Assembly: GCA_050330055.1 (NCBI GenBank)
Contig: JBHJOF010000166.1
Location: forward strand, 1-14,680
DNA length: 14,680 nucleotides
Source of the DNA: JBHJOF01 sp050330055
GTDB lineage: Bacteria; Pseudomonadota; Alphaproteobacteria; Kiloniellales; JAKSDN01
Direction of reading: 5' to 3'
Below are positions 1 through 6,864 of this stretch, piece after piece. The notes under the pieces were generated by a model. That model had not been told where the DNA came from and searched no databases. It saw only the letters and a program-made list of their open reading frames with translations. Position 1 is the first letter of the stretch, and the number at the start of each line of letters is the position of its first letter. Both the position numbers and the translations under genes were made by a program.

Positions 1-1946
1 TCACGGCGCTGCTCGGCAGCCTTGCGGCGCTCTTCCTCGGTGCGCTCGCGTGCCGCCTCGACCTCCAGCAGACCGCTGCGGAACACGAACAGCGTGTTGG
101 CCATGCCGGTGATCTCGTCGCTGCCGCCGCTCGGTATCTCGACCTTGAGGTTGCCGTTGGCGAGCTCGTCCATGACCCGCGCCAGGCCGGTCAGGCGTCC
201 GACCAGGTTGCGCCCGACGTAGAGCACGGCGATCGCCAGCGCGGTCAGCAGGCTCGCACCCGTGATGATCAGCAGCCAGGTCTTGCCCTGTACGATGGCG
301 CTGGTCACGCCGGCCGTGGCGTCGCTCATCTCGTTGTCCGAGGTCGACACCATGCCGGCCACCAGCTCGCTCAGCTTGCCGGCCATGGTCAGATTTTCGG
401 CCAGGATGCTCTGCCCCTTGGCCAGCACCGCCAGCTCGTCCGTGCGCTGCGCGAAGATGCTGTTGTCGCCCTCGCCATAGGCGGCGAGCGTCTGGGCGGC
501 CGGCTTCAGCTCGGCAGTCGAGTCGTCGTCCGGGATCGCCGCCAGGCTGGCCGCGAGGCGCTCGGCGGAGGCGGTGTAGCGTTCCTTCAGCGGCTGGATG
601 AAGGCGGACTCCAGCGCGTTGGCGCCCTGTGACAGCAGGCCGGCGATCAGGTTGACCTCTGCCAGCGCCTCGACCATGCCGCGCACGCGGCCGACGCCGT
701 CGTTGACCAGTCCCTGGATCAGCTCGGCGTTGCGCTCGACCGCGCCCTCGCCCTCGATCACCAGGTCGAAGTTGATGTCGTCGATCATCGGCACGGCGAC
801 GATGAGAAACTCCTGGTGCAGCCTGAGCAGCTCTGCCGCGGTGGCCTGCATCTGCTCGCTCAGGTTGGCCCCGGCAAGCTGGCGCCGGCGCATCTCGAAG
901 ACGCTGTTGTCGCTCTTTCCGAAGTCGAGCAGCAGGGTCGCCAGGTCGCGCAGCTGCTTGAAGCTCTCGCCCTCCGGCAGCTCGGCCAGGCTCTCCTCCA
1001 GTGCCTGGGCCGCGGCGGTGAAGCGTTCCTTGACCGGCGTCAGCAGCTCGCTGGACGTCACGCTGGTTGCCTCGGTCAGAATGCCGACCGCGAGGTTAGT
1101 CTGGGCGTTGACCTCGAGGATGCGCCGCAGGTTGTTGACGCCCTCGTTCAGCAGGCGCTGCAGGGTCTCGCTGACCTCGGTCGTAGTGGTTTCGCTGACG
1201 ATGACCAGCTCGAAATTGGCGTCATCGACCAGCGGCACGAGCTGGGCCAGGATTTCGGCGTGCAGCCGGGCGATCTCGGCGGCGGCGGCCTCGCGGTTTG
1301 TCTTGCGCTGCAGTCGCTCGGCGACCACGCCGTCGAGCGTGCGCAAGTTTGCCACCATCTGCACTTCGAGCGCTTTGATCCCGTCGACCGCGGCGTTGTC
1401 GAGGGTGGTCTGCGCGAGGCTCTCGATGGCGCCTTCCAGAGTCTCGATGCGCGCTTGCAGGCTGGCCATGTGAGCCGCGCGCGCTTGGTCGCTGTCGGCC
1501 GCCGCCAGGGCGGGCGCCGCAGCGGACAGTGCGGCGCTCTCCGCGGCCAGGTTGAGCGCGCTGCTCATGGCCGGGACGCTCTGCACGGTGACGGCAGAGA
1601 AACTCGCGGCGATGTTGGTGTAGGAGATCCAGGCCACGGCGCTCGCCACAACCGTGAGCGAGGCGACCACGCTGAAGGCGAGCATCAGGCGTGCCTTGAT
1701 GCCGAAGCGGCCCATCCGGGCGGTGGTCGGTTCACCCGCGCCGGGCTTGTCGGTTGCGGTCCTGTCGATCGAATCCGTATCGGCTGGACCTTTTTCTGCC
1801 CTGGGCGTGTCTGAGAGGGGTGTGTCTGTGAGGGGCTTGCTCTTCCGGGGATTGTTCGTCCGGGCTTGGTTCGTGGCAGGCTTGCCGGCGGCGGACGCGT
1901 CCGCCTTGCGGGCACGGAGTTTGCTAATCAGTCGTTTGGTCGCCAT
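1..1946 (-). CDS. HAMP-domain transmembrane sensor/transducer with duplicated periplasmic domain, 3'-truncated by the window
   Basis: Open from ATG at 1946 to the window edge (648 codons, no stop). A basic, Ser/Thr/Pro-rich cytoplasmic tail (residues 1-80) precedes a membrane helix at about 87-109, a helical periplasmic region of about 447 residues, a second membrane helix at about 557-577, and a HAMP linker at about 578-632 (LARVMDELANGNLKVEIP, then SDEITGMANTLFVFRSG). A charged, coiled-coil-like stretch follows. The periplasmic region repeats itself: VPLVDDANFELVI at 237-249 recurs as VPMIDDINFDLVI at 385-397, and DNSVF at 346 recurs as DNSIF at 494, both 148 residues apart. The output domain (methyl-accepting, histidine kinase or other) is not visible. 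Start: a weak AAGAG lies 8 nt upstream of 1946; M78 (codon at 1715) is an alternative that would remove the tail, but it has no Shine-Dalgarno. It follows the binding-protein gene on the same strand, suggesting ligand sensing through that protein (inference). Confidence 0.85.
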   Translation of the reverse strand, partial: MATKRLISKLRARKADASAAGKPATNQARTNNPRKSKPLTDTPLSDTPRAEKGPADTDSIDRTATDKPGAGEPTTARMGRFGIKARLMLAFSVVASLTVVASAVAWISYTNIAASFSAVTVQSVPAMSSALNLAAESAALSAAAPALAAADSDQARAAHMASLQARIETLEGAIESLAQTTLDNAAVDGIKALEVQMVANLRTLDGVVAERLQRKTNREAAAAEIARLHAEILAQLVPLVDDANFELVIVSETTTTEVSETLQRLLNEGVNNLRRILEVNAQTNLAVGILTEATSVTSSELLTPVKERFTAAAQALEESLAELPEGESFKQLRDLATLLLDFGKSDNSVFEMRRRQLAGANLSEQMQATAAELLRLHQEFLIVAVPMIDDINFDLVIEGEGAVERNAELIQGLVNDGVGRVRGMVEALAEVNLIAGLLSQGANALESAFIQPLKERYTASAERLAASLAAIPDDDSTAELKPAAQTLAAYGEGDNSIFAQRTDELAVLAKGQSILAENLTMAGKLSELVAGMVSTSDNEMSDATAGVTSAIVQGKTWLLIITGASLLTALAIAVLYVGRNLVGRLTGLARVMDELANGNLKVEIPSGGSDEITGMANTLFVFRSGLLEVEAARERTEEERRKAAEQRR

Positions 1947-2012
1947 GGCCAACGCTCTTGTTCTATAGCTGTCTGCGGAAAAACGAGGTCGACGCGAACT
2001 GCCGAAGGAAGC

Positions 2013-2040
2013 GTGGGGACGGCGCCATGGCCGTCCCCAC
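2013..2040 (-). other. Intercistronic hairpin between binding protein and sensor genes
   Basis: A perfect 11-bp stem (GTGGGGACGGC at 2013-2023 with GCCGTCCCCAC at 2030-2040) and a 6-nt loop start about 10 nt after the stop codon of the upstream gene on the minus strand. No clean run of U follows. It is therefore more likely a 3'-end stabiliser or partial terminator, lowering sensor expression relative to the binding protein, than a full terminator (inference). Confidence 0.65.
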
Positions 2041-2050
2041 GCCAGCAGTC

Positions 2051-3235
2051 TCAGCTCGTGCCGCCGAGCCGCTCGACGGCCTTGAAGCTGCCGTCGGGCT
2101 GGATCACGGTCAGGAACACGTTGTCCGAGCCCTGGTTGTCGCCGGGGCCGTAGGTCAGGGTCACGCCGCCCAGATCGAAGGTGCCGGTGGCGGCAATCGT
2201 CTGGATCAGCTTCTCGCGGGTGATCTCGCCTTGGATCTTCTCCATCGCCATGATGGCGATGCGGCCGACCATGTAGCCTTCGAGCGAGACGAAGCCCGGC
2301 TGGGCGCTGGGGTTGCTCGCCTTCAGGGCCTGCTGGTACTGCGCGACCAGCGGGATCGAGCTGTCCCAGGGCAAGGGCACGACCTGGGTCACCACCACGC
2401 CGGCGCCGTCGGGGCCGAGCTCCTTGGCCAGGGCGTCGGAGCCGACGAAGGAGATGTTGACGAAGGTCGCATCCATCTTGACCTGGCGGGCCAGCTTGAT
2501 GAACTCGGCGATCGGCTTGTAGGGTCCGACCATGACGACGGCCTGCGGGTTGGCCTTGCGGATCTCCAGCAGCGCCGACTTCACCGCCGTGGTGTTGCGC
2601 TTGAAGTTGCCTTCCGCGGCCAGCGACAGGCCGCGCTTGTCCATTGCCTTCTGCACGCCCTCCAGGCCGACGCGGCCGAAGGAGTCGTCCTGATAGAGAA
2701 TGGCGATGCGGTCGTAGCCCAGGTCCTCGGTCAGGTGCTTGATCCAGGCCTCGGTTTCCTGGCCGTAGCTGGCCCGCACGTTGATCACGTTGGTCAGCTC
2801 GGGCGCGCGCAGGAAGCCGGCGCCGGTGAAGGGTCCGATGAAGGGCACGCCGGCCCCGGTGGCGATCGGCTGCGCCGCCTGGGCGGTCGGCGTGCCGACC
2901 GGCCCGATCAGCGCGAAGACCTGATCCTGCTGGATCAGCCTGGTGGTCTCGGCGATCGAGCGCTCCGGCTCGTAGCCGTCGTCATAGCTCTTCAGCTCGA
3001 GCCGGCGGCCGGACACGCCGCCATTGCGGTTGGCCTCCTCGAAGGCGGCGAGGATGCCCTCGCGCATGCCGATGCCGAGCGCGCTGGCCGGCCCGTCGAG
3101 GGCCGCGGCCTGGCCGAAGAGGATGCTGTCGGCGGACACGCCCGGCTCGGCCCGGGCTTCGCTGGAGGCGCCGCTGGCGGCGAGCGCCAGCGCGAACAGG
3201 GACGCGGCCAGCGTCCGGGAGAAGGTCTCTTTCAT
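2051..3235 (-). CDS. Type I periplasmic substrate-binding protein, LivJ/LivK (Peripla_BP_6) family
   Basis: Encodes 394 aa. Residues 1-29 form a Sec signal peptide (MKETFSRTLAASLFALALAA, then SGASSEARA). There is no lipobox cysteine, so a soluble periplasmic protein is expected. The mature part has the family pattern: an early FGQAAALDGPASALG segment, GILAAFEEANRNGGVSGRRL with the typical N-x-x-GGV-x-GR turn, then YDDGYEPERSIAETTRLI and FALIGPVGTPT. The family binds branched-chain amino acids, amides or other small ligands; the ligand here cannot be read. I chose the ATG at 3235, not an in-frame start 17 codons upstream, because the signal peptide begins there and a GGGAG lies 10 nt before it. 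No permease or ATPase gene is adjacent. The same-strand neighbour is a large HAMP sensor, so the protein may serve signalling instead of, or as well as, transport (inference). Confidence 0.9.
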   Translation of the reverse strand: MKETFSRTLAASLFALALAASGASSEARAEPGVSADSILFGQAAALDGPASALGIGMREGILAAFEEANRNGGVSGRRLELKSYDDGYEPERSIAETTRLIQQDQVFALIGPVGTPTAQAAQPIATGAGVPFIGPFTGAGFLRAPELTNVINVRASYGQETEAWIKHLTEDLGYDRIAILYQDDSFGRVGLEGVQKAMDKRGLSLAAEGNFKRNTTAVKSALLEIRKANPQAVVMVGPYKPIAEFIKLARQVKMDATFVNISFVGSDALAKELGPDGAGVVVTQVVPLPWDSSIPLVAQYQQALKASNPSAQPGFVSLEGYMVGRIAIMAMEKIQGEITREKLIQTIAATGTFDLGGVTLTYGPGDNQGSDNVFLTVIQPDGSFKAVERLGGTS

Positions 3236-3438
3236 GCGTGGTGTGCTCCCTAGTGCGGAGGATTGTTCGGCCGTCAGCGACACCACCTTGTCGTCAAAGG
3301 CTCCGGTGCCCTGCCGGAGTGGCGGCGGACGCTAAGCAAGAGAGATTGAGTTTTAGTAAAAAAGTCCTACGCCGGGCCTAGGATCTTGAAATCAATGTGA
3401 TACGGCCGACCGTGCGGTTTGTATGCAAATATAGATTC

Positions 3439-3466
3439 ATTTTATCTAGACTTAAGAGCTATTCAA
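3439..3466 (-). promoter_or_regulatory. Candidate sigma-70-type promoter for the binding protein/sensor operon
   Basis: Reading the minus strand, TTGAAT (3466-3461), a 16-nt spacer and TAAAAT (3444-3439) resemble -35 and -10 boxes. It lies about 200 nt upstream of the start at 3235. Prediction by eye in an AT-rich tract, where chance matches are common. Confidence 0.4.
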
Positions 3467-3480
3467 TTATCATATATAAA
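3452..3480 (+). promoter_or_regulatory. Candidate promoter for the pnt operon
   Basis: TTAAGA (3452-3457), a 17-nt spacer and TATAAA (3475-3480) resemble -35 and -10 boxes on the plus strand. It overlaps the candidate minus-strand promoter, so the two could compete. It would give a leader of about 275 nt before pntAA; a closer, less obvious promoter in the GC-rich part is equally possible. Confidence 0.3.
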
Positions 3481-3759
3481 TGCGTCTGCCGTAGGTCCGG
3501 TTACTCGGCCCGCGCGTCAGGTTGTCTGATGCGTGTGTCGGCTGGTGATCCGGCCACGGCGCGCCCCTGGCGCTGCCGGGCGGTTGAAGCCTTTGATTGA
3601 TCCCGTCTGTCGGCGGATTTCTCCCTAGGCCCTTGCGTTGCGGCGGCGCAGACTGCATTAAAGTGCCCACGAACCAGCGGCTTGCTGGACGCCGGGGTGG
3701 GACAGGCTCCGTCGGAACCAGAGTCGGCAATGGGGTAGTAGCGGGGGGCACTCGGTCAG

Positions 3760-4998
3760 ATGAAGATCGCCATCCCTAAGGAGCGGCGTCCCGACGAGGC
3801 GCGGGTCGCGGCCTCGCCCGAGACGGTGAAGAAGCTCGTCGCGCTGGGCTGCGAGGTCGTGGTCGAGAAGGGCGCCGGCGAGGGCGCCAGCCTGATCGAC
3901 CAGGCCTACAAGGAGGCCGGCGCGACCATCGCCAAGGACGCCAAGACGGCGCTCGCCGGCGCCGAGGCGGTGCTCAAGGTGCAGCGGCCCCTGATCGGCG
4001 AGATGGCCGGCGACAAGACCGACGAGCTCGGCCTGATCCCCCGCGGCGCGCTGCTGGTGGCGATTTTCGATCCCTTCCGGGCGCGCGACGAGGTGGTGGC
4101 CGTGGCCAAGGCCGGCGTCACCGGCTTCGCCATGGACCTCATGCCGCGCATCACCCGCGCCCAGTCGATGGACGTGCTGTCCAGCCAGGCCAACCTGGCC
4201 GGCTACAAGGCGGTGCTCGACGCCGCCGCGGTCTTCGGCCGTGCCTTCCCCATGATGATGACCGCCGCCGGCACGGTGCAGCCGGCCCGCGTCCTGGTCA
4301 TGGGCGCCGGCGTCGCCGGGTTGCAGGCGATCGCCACCGCGCGCCGCCTCGGCGCCGTGGTCTCGGCGACCGACGTGCGGCCGGCCGTCAAGGAGCAGGT
4401 CGAAAGCCTGGGCGCCACCTTCGTCGCCGTCGAGGACGAGGAGTTCAAGCAGGCCGAGACGGCCGGCGGCTACGCCAAGGAGATGAGCGCCGAGTACCAG
4501 AAGAAACAGGCGGCGCTGATCGCCGAGACGGTGCCGAAGCAGGACATCATCATCACCACGGCGCTGATCCCCGGCCGTCCGGCACCCAAGCTGGTCAGTG
4601 CCGAGATGGTCAAATCGATGAAGCCGGGCTCGGTGATCGTCGATCTCGCGGTCGAGACCGGCGGCAACTGCGAGCTGTCGCAGCCGGGCAAGGTGGTCAC
4701 CAAGCACGACGTCAGCATCGTCGGCCACCTGAACGTGCCGAGCCGCCTGGCGACCGACGCCAGCCAGCTCTACGCCCGCAACCTCTTCAACTTCCTGGCC
4801 CTGATGATCGACAAGGAGAAGAAGGCGCTGGCCATCGACTGGGACGACGAGATCATCAAGGGCACCTGCATCACCCGCGACGGCGCCGTGGTCCATCCGG
4901 CCCTGGCCGACGCAGATAAGGCCGCTGTCGCGGACAAGCCCGCTTCGGATAGCAGGGGGGACCCTGAAAGTGTGGGTGAGGGGGACGCCAAGTCATGA
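3760..4998 (+). CDS. pntAA: NAD(P) transhydrogenase subunit alpha part 1 (NAD(H)-binding, domain I)
   Basis: Encodes 412 aa, the soluble NAD(H)-binding component of the proton-translocating transhydrogenase, which passes hydride between NADH and NADP+ at the cytoplasmic face. Visible signatures are the N-terminal MKIAIPKERRPDEARVAASP, the MPRITRAQSMDVLSSQANLA stretch (about residues 127-146) and the Rossmann glycine motif GAGVAG (182-187) followed by SATDVRP. SQPGKVVTKHDVSIVGHLN near residue 307 is also family-typical. The last 35 or so residues form a charged, Ala-rich tail that looks lineage-specific. The ATG at 3760 gives the canonical family N-terminus; only a G-rich run about 10 nt upstream serves as ribosome site. 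The stop overlaps the next start as ATGA (4995-4998), implying translational coupling. The split into PntAA, PntAB and PntB matches Rhodospirillum rubrum, not the two-gene E. coli form. Confidence 0.96.
   Translation: MKIAIPKERRPDEARVAASPETVKKLVALGCEVVVEKGAGEGASLIDQAYKEAGATIAKDAKTALAGAEAVLKVQRPLIGEMAGDKTDELGLIPRGALLVAIFDPFRARDEVVAVAKAGVTGFAMDLMPRITRAQSMDVLSSQANLAGYKAVLDAAAVFGRAFPMMMTAAGTVQPARVLVMGAGVAGLQAIATARRLGAVVSATDVRPAVKEQVESLGATFVAVEDEEFKQAETAGGYAKEMSAEYQKKQAALIAETVPKQDIIITTALIPGRPAPKLVSAEMVKSMKPGSVIVDLAVETGGNCELSQPGKVVTKHDVSIVGHLNVPSRLATDASQLYARNLFNFLALMIDKEKKALAIDWDDEIIKGTCITRDGAVVHPALADADKAAVADKPASDSRGDPESVGEGDAKS
4978..4984 (+). promoter_or_regulatory. Ribosome binding site of pntAB inside the pntAA 3' end
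   Basis: GAGGGGG lies 10 nt before the pntAB ATG and within the pntAA coding sequence. It supports the start at 4995 in the ATGA overlap. Confidence 0.55.
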
Positions 4999-5408
4999 CG
5001 CCACAGGAGTTCTCGCAGCAGGCGAGAGAGCTTGCCGAGCGCGCGCAGACGCTTGCCGACGACCTGCAGCAGCACGGCAGCGAGGCCTTCCGCATCGCCG
5101 GCGAGCAGGTGCAGCACGTCGGCGAGTCGCCGCTGGTCATCGGCCTCACGGTCTTCGTGCTGGCGGTCTTCGTCGGCTACCACGTGGTCTGGCGGGTGAC
5201 TCCGGCGCTGCACTCGCCGCTGATGGCGGTGACCAACGCGATCTCCTCGGTGATCATCGTCGGTGCCCTGATTGCCGCGGGGCCGGCCGACCTTGGCTTC
5301 AGCGAAATCATGGGCTTCGTCGCCGTGACCCTGGCCTCGGTCAACATCTTCGGCGGCTTCATCGTGACGCAGCGCATGCTGCAGATGTTCAAGAAGAAGC
5401 CGAAGTAG
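4995..5408 (+). CDS. pntAB: NAD(P) transhydrogenase subunit alpha part 2 (membrane domain II, first segment)
   Basis: Encodes 137 aa. It supplies the first membrane helices of domain II, the proton channel that joins PntB. A hydrophilic N-terminal segment of about 45 residues, rich in Gln and Glu and probably helical, precedes three hydrophobic helices at roughly 48-65, 80-98 and 105-125. The family signature VVWRVTPALHSPLMAVTNAI followed by SSVIIVGAL is clear, as is the SVNIFGGFIVTQRMLQMFKK end. Its start overlaps the pntAA stop by four bases, and pntB begins ten bases after its stop, so the three subunits are cotranslated in order. Confidence 0.96.
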   Translation: MTPQEFSQQARELAERAQTLADDLQQHGSEAFRIAGEQVQHVGESPLVIGLTVFVLAVFVGYHVVWRVTPALHSPLMAVTNAISSVIIVGALIAAGPADLGFSEIMGFVAVTLASVNIFGGFIVTQRMLQMFKKKPK

Positions 5409-5418
5409 GGGCCCCGGC

Positions 5419-6810
5419 ATGAGCGCGGATTTCGCAGCCCTCGCCTATCTGGTCGCCTCGATCTGCTTCATCCTGGCGCTGCGCGGCCTGTCGCACCCGG
5501 AGACCAGCAGGTCCGGCAATATCTACGGCATGGTCGGCATGGCGATCGCCATCGTCACCACGCTGGCGCTGCCGGGCGTGGTCAGCTTCAGCCTGATCAT
5601 CGCCGGCATCGTGACCGGCGGCGCCATTGGCACGGTGATCGCCCTCAGGATCCAGATGACGGCGCTGCCGCAGCTGGTCGCCGCCTTCCACTCGCTGGTC
5701 GGCCTGGCCGCCGTGCTGGTCGCGGCCGCCGCCTTCTACAAGCCCGAGGCCTACGGTATCGGCACCGCGGGCAACATCCACCTCAACAGCCTGATCGAGA
5801 TGTCGATCGGCGTCGCCATCGGCGCCATCACCTTCACCGGCTCGGTGGTCGCCTTCGCCAAGCTGCAGGGCCTGGTCAGCGGCAAGCCGGTGGCCTTCCC
5901 CATGCAGCACCCGCTGAACGCGGCGATCGGCATCGTCATCGTGCTGCTGGTGGTCTGGTTCTGCATCGACCAGACCGGCGGGCTGTTCTGGATGATCGTG
6001 CTGCTGTCGCTCGCCATCGGCTTCCTGCTGATCATTCCGATCGGCGGCGCCGACATGCCGGTGGTCGTGTCGATGCTCAACAGCTACTCGGGCTGGGCCG
6101 CCTGCGGCATCGGCTTCACGCTGGAGAACAACCTGCTGATCATCACCGGCGCGCTGGTCGGCTCGTCGGGCGCCATCCTCAGCTACATCATGTGCAAGGG
6201 GATGAACCGCTCGATCTTCAACGTCATCCTGGGCGGTTTCGGCGGCGAGGCCGTGGCGGCTGCCGGCGCCGATATGGGCGACCGCACGGTCAAGTCGGGC
6301 GCGGCCGAGGATGCAGCCTTCCTCATGCAGAACGCCGGCTCGGTGATCATCGTGCCGGGCTACGGCATGGCGGTGGCGCAGGCCCAGCACGCGCTGCGCG
6401 AGATGGCCGATCTGCTGAAGGGCTCGGGCGTCAAGGTGCGCTACGCCATCCACCCGGTGGCCGGGCGCATGCCGGGTCACATGAACGTGCTGCTGGCCGA
6501 GGCCAGCGTGCCCTACGACGAGGTCTTCGAGATGGACGAGGTCAACCGCGACTTCGCCGCCACCGACGTGGCCTTCGTGATCGGCGCCAACGACATCACC
6601 AACCCCGTGGCCCGCACCGACAAGTCCTCGCCGATCTACGGCATGCCGATCCTCAACGTGGACAAGGCCAAGACCGTGCTCTTCGTCAAGCGCAGCCTGG
6701 CCTCGGGCTACGCCGGTATCGACAACCCGCTGTTCTACGCCGATAATACGATCATGCTGTTCGACGATGCCAAGAAGATGTGCGAGAGCATCGTCAAGGC
6801 GCTGGAGTAG
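5419..6810 (+). CDS. pntB: NAD(P) transhydrogenase subunit beta (membrane domain II and NADP(H)-binding domain III)
   Basis: Encodes 463 aa, a normal length for PntB. The N-terminal two thirds are a bundle of hydrophobic helices that completes the proton-translocating domain, with family motifs such as AAFHSLVGLAAVLVA and SGWAACGIGFTLENNLLIITG. The C-terminal part is the NADP(H)-binding domain III, with VPGYGMAVAQAQHALREM (glycine motif from about residue 314), HPVAGRMPGHMNVLLAEA, GANDITNPVAR and KRSLASGYAGIDNPLF. AGGGG seven nucleotides before the ATG is a good ribosome site. With pntAA and pntAB it forms the complete enzyme, which mainly makes NADPH at the expense of the proton gradient (family knowledge). 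It ends 54 bp before the CRP-type gene. Confidence 0.97.
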   Translation: MSADFAALAYLVASICFILALRGLSHPETSRSGNIYGMVGMAIAIVTTLALPGVVSFSLIIAGIVTGGAIGTVIALRIQMTALPQLVAAFHSLVGLAAVLVAAAAFYKPEAYGIGTAGNIHLNSLIEMSIGVAIGAITFTGSVVAFAKLQGLVSGKPVAFPMQHPLNAAIGIVIVLLVVWFCIDQTGGLFWMIVLLSLAIGFLLIIPIGGADMPVVVSMLNSYSGWAACGIGFTLENNLLIITGALVGSSGAILSYIMCKGMNRSIFNVILGGFGGEAVAAAGADMGDRTVKSGAAEDAAFLMQNAGSVIIVPGYGMAVAQAQHALREMADLLKGSGVKVRYAIHPVAGRMPGHMNVLLAEASVPYDEVFEMDEVNRDFAATDVAFVIGANDITNPVARTDKSSPIYGMPILNVDKAKTVLFVKRSLASGYAGIDNPLFYADNTIMLFDDAKKMCESIVKALE

Positions 6811-6818
6811 ATGCCGGG

Positions 6819-6835
6819 CGGGACAGGACGTCCCG
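6819..6835 (+). other. Small hairpin between pntB and the CRP-type gene
   Basis: A 6-bp stem (CGGGAC at 6819-6824 with GTCCCG at 6830-6835) closes a 5-nt loop. No T-run follows, so it is not a standard terminator. It may reduce readthrough into the regulator gene, but could be chance. Confidence 0.3.
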
Positions 6836-6864
6836 ACCTTGCGTGACCGGGGGTCAAGTCAGCG

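Larger units (their letters stand above)
3236..3759. other. Gene-free divergent regulatory region (524 bp) with AT-rich core
   Basis: No convincing gene was seen; short open frames here lack family resemblance and ribosome sites. Bases about 3340-3480 are strikingly AT-rich against GC-rich surroundings and hold possible back-to-back promoters for the binding-protein gene (minus) and pntAA (plus). Bases 3481-3759 return to high GC and would form a long 5' leader if pntAA starts from the AT-rich core. No riboswitch family was recognised. Confidence 0.6.

Noticed and set aside
1958..3253. A long plus-strand open frame opposite the binding-protein gene
   Set aside because: GC-rich antisense shadow: biased composition (Gly, Ala, Asp, Leu, His), no family resemblance, while the minus strand gives a clear binding protein with a signal peptide.
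3387..3396. TTGAAATCAA as an FNR-type site before pntAA
   Set aside because: The half-sites lack the four-base spacing of TTGAT-N4-ATCAA, so this is only a short AT-rich dyad.
5389..6480. A 363-codon minus-strand frame opposite pntB
   Set aside because: Histidine/aspartate/arginine-rich shadow of pntB; pntB itself is unambiguous.
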